Shown here in pieces: positions 1 through 5,818 of a stretch of DNA of 15,457 bases. The translations under genes and the position numbers were made by a program. This DNA is from Nitrospirota bacterium (GTDB taxonomy: Bacteria; NPL-UPA2; JAGMAN01), in the NCBI GenBank assembly GCA_030605915.1, contig JAUWHM010000017.1, positions 1 to 15,457 on the forward strand, read 5' to 3'. How positions within the stretch are numbered: the first letter of the stretch is position 1; every line of letters begins with the position of its first letter. Under the pieces are notes generated by a model that saw only the letters and a list, made by a program, of their open reading frames with translations, made no database searches and was not told the origin of the DNA.

Positions 1-85
1 TAAAAGGCTCTCCGCCTAATAACAATTATCAACAAAAACAACGCGCTCTCAAAAAAGAAAAAGAACACTAACTAATAAAACCATG

Positions 86-129
86 AAAATAGGACATTTC
101 TATTAAGTTAAAAATAGGACATTTCTATT
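86..129. repeat. Tandem pair of 19-bp imperfect palindromes, transposon-end-like
   Basis: The 19-base unit AAAATAGGACATTTCTATT occurs exactly at 86-104 and again at 111-129, a 25-base period. Each unit is itself an imperfect palindrome (AAATAG...CTATT). A TTGACA follows at 135-140; read from the other strand this gives a TGTCAA terminus followed by two binding-site-like units, the layout of many insertion-sequence ends. No transposase is visible, so if this is a transposon end the element lies to the left of the window or is a remnant. The whole stretch 1-134 holds no convincing gene. Confidence 0.6.
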
Positions 130-156
130 TCGTCTTGACACGTTTGCGAAAATTTG

Positions 157-184
157 TTGCATTCTATTTCAACCATGCTATAAT
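157..184 (+). promoter_or_regulatory. Extended -10 promoter for the DUF47-lar operon
   Basis: A perfect TATAAT lies at 179-184, preceded by the extended -10 dinucleotide TG at 176-177 and, 16 bases upstream, by a weak -35 TTGCAT at 157-162. Transcription would begin near 191, about 19 bases before the ATG at 210. This argues against the longer reading frame that starts with TTG at 135. Confidence 0.6.
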
Positions 185-209
185 ATCTCAAAAAGAAGGC
201 GATGCAGTT

Positions 210-884
210 ATGAAAGTTATAGGTGGAATCTGGGGGCGGTCTCCCTCTGGACCCATCCACGAACACATGATGAAAGCGAATGACTGTCTGAAGCTGTTAA
301 GGCCACTGATGAAAGAGTTTACAGACGGGGATTATAGCAAGGTTAAGGACTACTCTGAGCAGATCTCAAAATTAGAGCACGAGGCAGATATGATAAAACG
401 GGTGATTCGGGATACTTTATCAAAAAGCCTCTTCGGTTCCATTGAGAGAGCAGATATTTTAGCTTACTTGAAAGAGCAGGATAGGATTGCTGATTCCTGT
501 GAAGATGTGGCTAAGTTAGTGGAGATGCGCCAGACGAAATTGCCCGAGGTTTTGAAGAAAGGTATATTGAAGCTTACTGAGAAGGTAATGGAGGCAGTAG
601 AGGAAGTAAGGTCAGCCACTGCCCGATTGAAGTCGTTGGAGAAGAGCGCTTACGCCAAGAGCGAACTGGACGAGGTCTTGAAATCATTAGACCTGGCAGC
701 CAAGAGGGAATGGGAGGCGGATAGAATACAACTTGATTTCGCTAAAAAATTATTTCAGATAGAGGAGGAAATGGACCCCATCTCCGTATTCTTCTTAATA
801 AACATATCTAAACAAGTAGGGGTAATTGCCGACCACGCTGAGAATGTGGCTGATATCTTGAGAAGAATGATCGTCAGGAGATAA
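210..884 (+). CDS. DUF47 / PhoU-like protein (TIGR00153 family)
   Basis: A 224-residue, all-alpha protein of the DUF47 family, distant relatives of the phosphate regulator PhoU. Family members usually accompany Pit-type phosphate transporters and are thought to bind metal at the cytoplasmic face of the membrane; no transporter is next to this one. The acidic helix motifs are present: LEHEAD early on, KEQDRIADSCEDVA in the middle, REWEADRIQ, and IADHAENVADIL near the C-terminus. No signal peptide or membrane segment is visible. The ATG at 210 is preferred over the in-frame TTG at 135 because the promoter -10 lies at 179-184 and the family normally starts near MKVIGGIWG. An AAGG about 10 bases upstream is a modest ribosome site. 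The gene is first in an apparent operon, 18 bases before larB. The family call is firm; its role beside larBC is unknown. Confidence 0.85.
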   Translation: MKVIGGIWGRSPSGPIHEHMMKANDCLKLLRPLMKEFTDGDYSKVKDYSEQISKLEHEADMIKRVIRDTLSKSLFGSIERADILAYLKEQDRIADSCEDVAKLVEMRQTKLPEVLKKGILKLTEKVMEAVEEVRSATARLKSLEKSAYAKSELDEVLKSLDLAAKREWEADRIQLDFAKKLFQIEEEMDPISVFFLINISKQVGVIADHAENVADILRRMIVRR

Positions 885-902
885 GAGCATAGTTGAATAA
901 CC

Positions 903-1727
903 ATGAACATCCAATCAGTAAACCCCGTTAGAGACACTGCCCTAAAAGGGAAGACATTCTCTGACGGGGTAAAGGAACTTTTGAAGGATGTACGAGCTAA
1001 AAAAATATCCGTGGAGAAGGCTCTCCACCAGCTTAAGATTCTTCCCTACCAGGACCTGGGTTTTGCTAAGGTGGATAGCCACCGCTCTCTCAGGAAAGGG
1101 GTGCCAGAAGCAATATTCTGCCAGGGGAAATCAGTAGAAGAGATAGTAAGAATTGTAGATGAATTGGTGAAAGGCAAGGCAAGTGTCTTAGCCACCAGGG
1201 CCAATGAATCTATTTTCAAGGCTGTTAAACTCCGCTATCCGAAGGCACGTTACTTTGAGAGAGCAATGGCAATAGTTATCAAGACCAGTAGCAATTTGCA
1301 ACGGGTTAAGAGAAAAAAAGAAAAGCTCAAGGGCGGAATCTTAGTAATCACGGCTGGCACCTCCGATATTCAAGTAGCTGAGGAGGCGGCCGTTACCGCT
1401 GAGTTCATGGGCAGCCAGGTAAAGAGCATATACGATGTAGGGGTGGCCGGCATACATCGGCTCTTTGATAAGACCGAAGAGCTCTTTAAGGCCAATGTCA
1501 TTATCGTGGTAGCTGGAATGGAAGGGGCTCTGGCCAGTGTGGTGGGAGGGATAGTTGAATGTCCGGTAATTGCTGTCCCCACCAGCGTTGGCTATGGAGC
1601 TAGTTTCAAGGGTGTAGCCCCACTGCTGACCATGCTCAATAGCTGTGCTCCCGGGGTAGCCGTAGTCAACATAGATAATGGATACGGAGCAGGTTATTTA
1701 GCCAGCCTGATAAACCGCAGAACATAA
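903..1727 (+). CDS. larB: Nickel-pincer nucleotide biosynthesis carboxylase LarB
   Basis: A 274-residue LarB, a homologue of PurE-type AIR carboxylases. By family knowledge LarB carboxylates the pyridinium ring of nicotinic acid adenine dinucleotide and releases AMP, the first step to the nickel-pincer cofactor. Recognisable blocks are ITAGTSDIQVAEEAA near residues 147-160, VGVAGIHRL, AGMEGALASVVGGIVECPV, VGYGASF at 229-235 and a C-terminal VVNIDNGYGAGYLA. The normal family N-terminus (KELLKDV...SVEKALHQL) begins near residue 24. The 20 or so residues before it are encoded by an inverted repeat at 922-970 and look like an inserted extension. The ATG at 903 has no clear ribosome site; an in-frame TTG at 981 is the alternative. 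The stop abuts the larC start (TAAATG), so the two are probably translated together. The identity is secure, the start is not. Confidence 0.93.
   Translation: MNIQSVNPVRDTALKGKTFSDGVKELLKDVRAKKISVEKALHQLKILPYQDLGFAKVDSHRSLRKGVPEAIFCQGKSVEEIVRIVDELVKGKASVLATRANESIFKAVKLRYPKARYFERAMAIVIKTSSNLQRVKRKKEKLKGGILVITAGTSDIQVAEEAAVTAEFMGSQVKSIYDVGVAGIHRLFDKTEELFKANVIIVVAGMEGALASVVGGIVECPVIAVPTSVGYGASFKGVAPLLTMLNSCAPGVAVVNIDNGYGAGYLASLINRRT
922..970. repeat. 49-base palindromic element inside the larB 5' end
   Basis: ACCCCGTTAGAGA at 922-934 pairs with TCTCTGACGGGGT at 958-970: 13 base pairs, with one G-U wobble if transcribed. Nested inside is CCCT-AAA-AGGG at 940-950. The element is in frame with larB and encodes about 16 codons. 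A 15-base relative of its left end, including the flank, recurs at 4526-4540. It looks like a small palindromic mobile repeat that inserted at the start of larB without breaking the frame. Confidence 0.7.
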
Positions 1728-2930
1728 ATGAAAATAGCCTATTTTGACTGTTTTTCGGGAATAAGTGGAGATATGATTTTAGGGGCATTGATTGATGCTG
1801 GCTTGAAGGTTAAGGTTCTCCAGGAGGAACTTAAAAAATTAGACCTGAGAGGGTATCAAATTAAAACAGGAAAAGTGAAAAAGCATAACTTAGCCGGGAG
1901 ACAGTTCAGGGTAGAAGTGACTAAGGGTAGGGGAGGGGAGCGAAATTTAAGCGAGATTCTCAGCCTTATTCAAAGAAGCAGATTGGATGAGGACATAAAG
2001 GAGAGAAGTCAAGATATCTTTAGAAGGTTAGGGAAAGCTGAGGACCGGGTTCATAGAATGAAAATGGGAGAGACCCATTTTCACGAAGTGGGAGCAATTG
2101 ATTCCATAATAGATGTAGTCGGTTCAGTGATTGGACTGAAGATACTAAGAGTGGAAAAGGTCCATAGCTCTCCCCTACCTTTGGGAAAGGGATGGGTGAA
2201 GGTCCAGCATGGTAGATTACCTGTGCCGGCCCCGGCTACCCTGGAGTTAGTGAAAGACATTCCCGTTTCATTCTCAGATGCTGAAGGAGAACTGGTTACA
2301 CCAACGGGAGCGGCCATTATCGCTACCGTAGCTGAAAACTTTGGTGAGGTCCCTCCCCTGAAGATAGAGTCCATTGGCTATGGAGCTGGTCGGAGAAATT
2401 TACCCAACCGTCCTAATTTGTTGAGAGTGCTCATTGGACAATCCATGCCCGTTAGAAATAAATTTCTAAACGAGCATTATGAACGAGATGAGATAGTAGT
2501 GATAGAATCAAACATTGATGATATGAATCCTCAGGTCTACGATTATCTACAGGAGAGATTGTTTGAGGCGGGAGCTCTGGATGTCTTCTTGACCCCGGTG
2601 GGGATGAAGAAGAGCCGCCCAGGCATCCTTCTTACTATCTTGACGGAGAAAGGCAAGGTGGAAGATTTAATAGAGATTATATTCACAGAGACTCCCTCCT
2701 TGGGTCTAAGAACCTACCCCGTCAGCCGCTATAAGCTCCCTCGCAGAATAAAAGAGGTAAGCACCAAGTATGGAAGAATTAAAGTCAAGGTAGGTAAAAT
2801 TGGTAACACCATAAAGCAAGTTTCTCCTGAATATGAGGATTGTAAGAAGATAGCCAAAAAGAAGGGGATTCCTTTCCAGACAGTCTATGAGGAAGCAAGA
2901 AAGATTTCTGAAAAAATCAGAAATCTTTGA
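1728..2930 (+). CDS. larC: Nickel-pincer cofactor cyclometallase LarC
   Basis: A 400-residue LarC (DUF111). By family knowledge it uses CTP to insert nickel into the dithiolated pyridinium nucleotide made by LarB and LarE. Diagnostic segments are the N-terminal FDCFSGISGDM (6-16), ETHFHEVGAIDS (115-126, likely metal-binding histidines and acids), IESNIDDMNP (259-268) and a later VGMKKSRPG. The gene is one continuous frame, unlike Lactiplantibacillus plantarum, where larC is split and joined by ribosomal frameshifting. The ATG follows the larB stop directly, consistent with coupling. LarE, the sulfur-donating step, is not in the window, nor is a client enzyme such as lactate racemase LarA. A perfect 12-base-pair palindrome covers the last codons and reaches the stop codon. 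Confidence 0.94.
   Translation: MKIAYFDCFSGISGDMILGALIDAGLKVKVLQEELKKLDLRGYQIKTGKVKKHNLAGRQFRVEVTKGRGGERNLSEILSLIQRSRLDEDIKERSQDIFRRLGKAEDRVHRMKMGETHFHEVGAIDSIIDVVGSVIGLKILRVEKVHSSPLPLGKGWVKVQHGRLPVPAPATLELVKDIPVSFSDAEGELVTPTGAAIIATVAENFGEVPPLKIESIGYGAGRRNLPNRPNLLRVLIGQSMPVRNKFLNEHYERDEIVVIESNIDDMNPQVYDYLQERLFEAGALDVFLTPVGMKKSRPGILLTILTEKGKVEDLIEIIFTETPSLGLRTYPVSRYKLPRRIKEVSTKYGRIKVKVGKIGNTIKQVSPEYEDCKKIAKKKGIPFQTVYEEARKISEKIRNL
2900..2928. repeat. Perfect 12-bp inverted repeat at the larC stop
   Basis: AAAGATTTCTGA at 2900-2911 and TCAGAAATCTTT at 2917-2928 are perfect reverse complements around an A5 loop. The right arm ends at the first base of the larC stop codon TGA (2928-2930). No T-run follows on the plus strand, so it is a poor rho-independent terminator. 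It could be an mRNA-stabilising hairpin or another short palindromic insertion. Confidence 0.6.
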
Positions 2931-2965
2931 TTTCACAGATTGCCGAACATAGTGAGGCATATCTT

Positions 2966-3172
2966 ATGCAGGGAGTCATTGACCGAATCGAAGAAGGGAT
3001 AGCTGTAATTCAACTGAGAGGGGGAGAGGAGATTATTTTCCCGATTGACCAACTTCCTGAAGGTAGCTCTGAGGGAAGTGTGGTAGAAATTACCATTAAG
3101 TTGGATGAAAAAGCCACCAAGGAGAGAAAAGAAGTTATCAGGAAGAGGCAGAACCGGCTGAGGGCTCCTTAG
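2966..3172 (+). CDS. DUF3006-like small protein
   Basis: A 68-residue protein beginning MQGVIDRIEEGIAVIQL, a pattern typical of DUF3006 proteins, which are predicted small beta-barrel folds of unknown function. After the beta-rich half (residues 1-45) the tail is strongly charged, with several KER and RK clusters. The ATG at 2966 is chosen because GTGAGG lies about nine bases upstream and the family signature starts here; a longer frame from TTG at 2927 would run through the larC stop palindrome. It is 35 bases after larC and probably the last gene of that operon. Its link with nickel-cofactor synthesis is by position only. Confidence 0.7.
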   Translation: MQGVIDRIEEGIAVIQLRGGEEIIFPIDQLPEGSSEGSVVEITIKLDEKATKERKEVIRKRQNRLRAP

Positions 3173-3192
3173 AAGTTTACATCTTCTTTTTT
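3171..3192 (+). terminator. Weak hairpin plus T-run at end of the lar operon
   Basis: AGAAG at 3171-3175 can pair with CTTCT at 3183-3187, followed by a run of T to 3192. The stem has only five pairs, so termination may be inefficient. It sits between the stops of two convergent genes, where a terminator is expected. Confidence 0.3.
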
Positions 3193-3692
3193 AGAGCGCG
3201 GACGTAACAGTGAGTGCCGAAAGTTCTAAATTTCTTCTTGAGCTCATCCAATTTCTTCTCTAACTCATCTGGCTTTACCTCATATTTCTTAAGGAAGACC
3301 TCTTTTACCGCCTCCTTAATTTTGGTAGCCGCCATAACTGGATTACATCCCTCTAAATGCTTAAAATCGAGCGTGGTTAAATTGCCAAATCGGTAGACTT
3401 TATTCTCTTCGTCCACAGTCAAATCTAAAGCCTCTATCTCTTTCTCTATTAATGACATAGCAGATTCTGCTTCAACTGCTTCTTTAACTTCCGGAGCGGC
3501 TTCCCCCGCTGGGAGTGGAGGAGGGGGTGGCGGCATGGCCGCGGGTTCTGCCTTGATTTCGGGCTGGGGCATAACGGCCACTTCCGGTCCGGCTTTTGGC
3601 TTTTCTTCGGGAGCTTCCACACTTCTCAACGCCTCCTTGCGAGCCCGCTTTATCCTCAACCCCCCCCGAATTATCTCGGCTAACTTTAGCAT
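3177..3692 (-). CDS. Unrecognised proline-rich protein paired with ExeA-like ATPase
   Basis: I do not recognise this 171-residue protein. Residues 1-22 are basic and amphipathic (MLKLAEIIRGGLRIKRARKE). Residues 28-78 form a proline-, alanine- and glutamate-rich linker with six consecutive prolines at 54-59. Residues 80-171 look like a small folded domain: VYRFGNLTTLDF, then two lysine- and glutamate-rich helices, with cysteines at 116 and 162. No signal peptide or membrane helix is visible. The start is the ATG at 3692, because GGAGG lies about seven bases upstream; a GTG two codons earlier would sit against that site. The ATPase gene stops two bases before this ATG, so the two are almost certainly co-translated and may be partners. 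Function unknown. Confidence 0.75.
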   Translation of the reverse strand: MLKLAEIIRGGLRIKRARKEALRSVEAPEEKPKAGPEVAVMPQPEIKAEPAAMPPPPPPLPAGEAAPEVKEAVEAESAMSLIEKEIEALDLTVDEENKVYRFGNLTTLDFKHLEGCNPVMAATKIKEAVKEVFLKKYEVKPDELEKKLDELKKKFRTFGTHCYVRALKKKM

Positions 3693-3694
3693 CT

Positions 3695-4510
3695 TCACCC
3701 TCCTATATCCTTAACTACTGCCTGGACAAGGTCTCCATCTATCTTTTCTGCTTTTCGGCCAAATCCAGTAAGCAAACTCATATCAGATATCTGGTTTATC
3801 CTCCTGGGGATACCTCCACTCTCTTCATAGATGGCCCTGATGGCTTCCTCAGTGAAAATCTCTCTTTTATCCCCGGCTACTTCCAACCGATGCTTAAGGT
3901 AATTTCTGCTATCCTCTTCACCCATTCTATCTAAGTGACATTTAATGGCTATCCTCTGCTCTAAGGGCTTCAGGTTATCAACTTTAGTGCGAAGTTCCGG
4001 TTGGCCGAAGATGAGCAGGGTAAGCAGGAATCTATCCTTCAGTTGAAAATTGAGAAGCAGCCTCAGTTGTTCAAAGATCTCCTTGGATTCAATTCCATGA
4101 GCCTCATCTATGATAACTACTGTATCCTTTCCATCATTGAGGTTATTAATTAAGGTCTCTTTGATGGTTTGGAGGAGGAAGTCAGCTAAGATTTCGGTCT
4201 TCTTCCTGGGTAAATCAGTTACGCCCAAATTATAAGCAATAGCCCTTAGAAGCTCTATCGGCTCCAGTTGGGGATTGGTCAGGAAGGCAGCTCTGAATTT
4301 AGCCCGGTCCAGTTTGTCTAAGAGAGTATATCCAAGAACAGTCTTCCCGCATCCAAATACTCCCGTGAGCATGGCTGCGCCTTTTCTTTCCTCCACTGCA
4401 TAGAGGAGCCTCATTAAAGCTTCCTCGTGCTGATGGGAAAGGTAAAGGAAGCGAGGATCAGGAGTATTCTCAAATGGTTTTCCCTTCAGTCCCCAGTATT
4501 CTTCATACAT
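3695..4510 (-). CDS. ExeA/GspA-like AAA ATPase
   Basis: A 271-residue AAA ATPase of the ExeA/GspA/MshM type. It opens with the family hallmark YWGLKGKPFENTPDPRFLYLS, then Walker A G-VFGCGKT (50-57), Walker B VVIIDEAH (131-138), a sensor-like LLIFGQPELR (166-174) and LEQRI (183-187) as the likely arginine-finger region. GGIPRRIN (232-239) lies in the C-terminal helical lid. In well-studied members the ATPase drives assembly of type II secretion or pilus machinery, often with a peptidoglycan-binding extension. This one has no extension and no membrane segment, so it is probably cytosolic, with the partner role perhaps taken by the proline-rich protein encoded just downstream. Related ATPases also serve exosortase loci and transposons (TniB/IstB-like); nothing here points to those. 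Confidence 0.85.
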   Translation of the reverse strand: MYEEYWGLKGKPFENTPDPRFLYLSHQHEEALMRLLYAVEERKGAAMLTGVFGCGKTVLGYTLLDKLDRAKFRAAFLTNPQLEPIELLRAIAYNLGVTDLPRKKTEILADFLLQTIKETLINNLNDGKDTVVIIDEAHGIESKEIFEQLRLLLNFQLKDRFLLTLLIFGQPELRTKVDNLKPLEQRIAIKCHLDRMGEEDSRNYLKHRLEVAGDKREIFTEEAIRAIYEESGGIPRRINQISDMSLLTGFGRKAEKIDGDLVQAVVKDIGG

Positions 4511-4525
4511 AGCTTTCGTAAATAT

Positions 4526-4540
4526 TCAGTGAACCCCGTT
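4526..4540. repeat. Partial copy of the larB palindrome arm
   Basis: TCAGTGAACCCCGTT matches TCAGTAAACCCCGTT at 915-929 at 14 of 15 bases. The matching right arm is not present here, so this is a solo end or degenerate copy. It lies in the leader of the ExeA-like gene. Confidence 0.45.
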
Positions 4541-4608
4541 GTCCCCATTAAGCCATCAGAAGTCAAGAATTTTCGTTTTTTTTGCCCTACTCAGCCCCTG
4601 CGATCTGT

Positions 4609-4637
4609 ATATTAGCATCATTCCCGCTTGAGGGCAA
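4609..4637 (-). promoter_or_regulatory. Candidate promoter of the ExeA-like operon
   Basis: On the minus strand TTGCCC (4637-4632) is separated by 17 bases from TAATAT (4614-4609), with a TG one base before the -10, an extended -10 arrangement. Transcription would start near 4602, giving a leader of about 90 bases. The -35 is only moderate. Confidence 0.4.
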
Positions 4638-4640
4638 GCG
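4625..4640. promoter_or_regulatory. Perfect CGCTTG/CAAGCG palindrome, possible operator
   Basis: CGCTTG at 4625-4630 and CAAGCG at 4635-4640 are perfect reverse complements around AGGG. The palindrome covers the -35 of the minus-strand promoter and lies about 30 bases upstream of the gap promoter -35. That position suits a regulator acting on both directions, but no regulator gene is in view. Confidence 0.35.
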
Positions 4641-4670
4641 AAATCTTTGTAGCACTGGAAATTATTTTTG

Positions 4671-4700
4671 TTGACAGGAGAGAGTATGATATGATATATG
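4671..4700 (+). promoter_or_regulatory. gap promoter P1 (TTGACA, 18, TATATG, extended -10)
   Basis: A consensus TTGACA at 4671-4676 and TATATG at 4695-4700 are separated by 18 bases, with TGA directly before the -10. The promoter and the nine bases before it (TTATTTTTG) are nearly identical to the tRNA promoter at 13797-13826, including most of the spacer. A further TATAAT with TGG before it lies at 4733-4738 and may be a second start (P2), although its -35 region is poor. Confidence 0.7.
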
Positions 4701-4777
4701 TTCACTACATGGCTTAAGCGTTAGCACTGTGGTATAATCTCGGTGGAAGGAAGGAGGCTCTTTAGGAGGGAGGAAAA

Positions 4778-5788
4778 ATGGCAGTGAAGATAGCTATTAA
4801 TGGGTTTGGGAGAATTGGAAGAAACATATATCGGGCCGCTCTCAATGAGGGTGAAATTGATTTCGTAGCTGTCAATGACCTAACTGACGCTAAGACTTTG
4901 GCCCATCTATTGAAGTACGATTCCATTTTGGGAGAGCTAAAGGCGGACATAAAGGCGGGGGAAGATTCCATTATCGTTAATGGAAAGAAAATCAAAGTCC
5001 TCGCTCAGAAGGATCCGGCTCAGCTCCCCTGGAAGGATTCAGGAGTTGAAATAGTGGTAGAGTCCACTGGAAGGTTCCGGGATAAGGAAGGAGCCTCCAA
5101 GCACCTCAGGGCAGGGGCAAAGAAAGTAATTATCACTGCTCCGGCTAAGGGGGAGGACATTACCATTGTCATGGGAGTTAATGAGAATAAGTATGACCCC
5201 GGGAAGCATCACATTCTCTCCAATGCTTCCTGCACCACCAATTGCCTGGTCCCAGTAGTCAAGGTGCTCTTGGATAATTTTGGCATAAAGAGGGGATTGA
5301 TGACTACCATCCACTCTTATACTAACGACCAGGTAATGCTGGACTTCCCCAATAAAGATTTGAGGAGGGCCAGAGCGGCGGCCCTCTCTATGATTCCGAC
5401 CACCACTGGGGCGGCGGTGGCTGTCTCTAAGGTTCTACCTGAACTGAAGGGGAAGATGGACGGATTGGCTGTCCGGGTTCCCACACCCAATGTCTCCCTG
5501 GTTGACTTAGTGGCTGAGGTGGGAAGAGAGGTAACCGTAGAGGAAGTAAACGCAGCTTTGAAGAAAGCAGCAGAGGGAGAACTCAGCCATATCATGGATT
5601 ACTGTGACCTTCCCCTGGTCTCCAGGGATTTCAATGGCAATCCCAAGTCAGCCATTGTTGACGCGGATTCAACTAAGGTGACTGATGGAACCCTGGTCAA
5701 GGTGCTTGCCTGGTATGACAATGAATGGGCCTACTCCTGCCGGGTAATTGACTTGATTAAATATATAAGCAATAAAGTTTCGGCATAG
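4778..5788 (+). CDS. gap: Glyceraldehyde-3-phosphate dehydrogenase, type I
   Basis: A 336-residue GAPDH of normal length. It converts glyceraldehyde-3-phosphate, NAD+ and phosphate to 1,3-bisphosphoglycerate in the cytosol. The Rossmann signature INGFGRIGRN (7-16) starts the protein; SNASCTTNC carries the catalytic Cys152, and TTIHSYTNDQ the active-site His179. The C-terminal YDNEWAYSCRVIDL is also canonical. The start has a very strong ribosome site (AGGAGGGAGG) just upstream of ATG 4778. It heads the gap-pgk-tpiA-secG cluster behind promoter P1. The stop codon TAG falls in the loop of a palindromic repeat (5771-5801), so the last residues (NKVSA) are encoded by that repeat. All key residues are present; the assignment is secure. 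Confidence 0.98.
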   Translation: MAVKIAINGFGRIGRNIYRAALNEGEIDFVAVNDLTDAKTLAHLLKYDSILGELKADIKAGEDSIIVNGKKIKVLAQKDPAQLPWKDSGVEIVVESTGRFRDKEGASKHLRAGAKKVIITAPAKGEDITIVMGVNENKYDPGKHHILSNASCTTNCLVPVVKVLLDNFGIKRGLMTTIHSYTNDQVMLDFPNKDLRRARAAALSMIPTTTGAAVAVSKVLPELKGKMDGLAVRVPTPNVSLVDLVAEVGREVTVEEVNAALKKAAEGELSHIMDYCDLPLVSRDFNGNPKSAIVDADSTKVTDGTLVKVLAWYDNEWAYSCRVIDLIKYISNKVSA

Positions 5789-5801
5789 CCAAAACTTTAT
5801 T
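5771..5801. repeat. Dispersed palindrome, copy 1, containing the gap stop
   Basis: A 14-position stem with one mismatch (C5781 against A5791) surrounds a three-base ATA loop. Its core AAGTTTCGGC-ATA-GCCAAAACTT (5775-5797) is, in reverse complement, 22 of 23 bases identical to 10894-10916. The gap stop codon at 5786-5788 lies in the loop. It may act as an mRNA-stabilising or processing hairpin between gap and pgk, but the repetition suggests a mobile palindromic repeat. Confidence 0.7.
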
Positions 5802-5818
5802 ATGGTTGAGTTATTATT

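Noticed and set aside
86..129. CRISPR array at the left edge
   Set aside because: Only two units with a six-base gap; spacers are far too short and no cas gene is present.
135..184. TTGACA 135-140 as the -35 for TATAAT 179-184
   Set aside because: The 38-base spacing is far too long; TTGCAT at 157 fits better.
135..209. Longer DUF47 frame from TTG 135
   Set aside because: The promoter -10 lies inside it and the family begins at the ATG at 210.
2900..2928. larC-end palindrome as a rho-independent terminator
   Set aside because: No T-run follows, and the operon appears to continue into the DUF3006 gene.
4721..4740. TTAGCACT before gap as a CIRCE (HrcA) operator
   Set aside because: Only the left half matches; the expected GAGTGCTAA nine bases later is absent.
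5317..5595. Minus-strand open frames inside gap, pgk and other metabolic genes
   Set aside because: They lie opposite strongly conserved coding sequence, lack ribosome sites and resemble no family.
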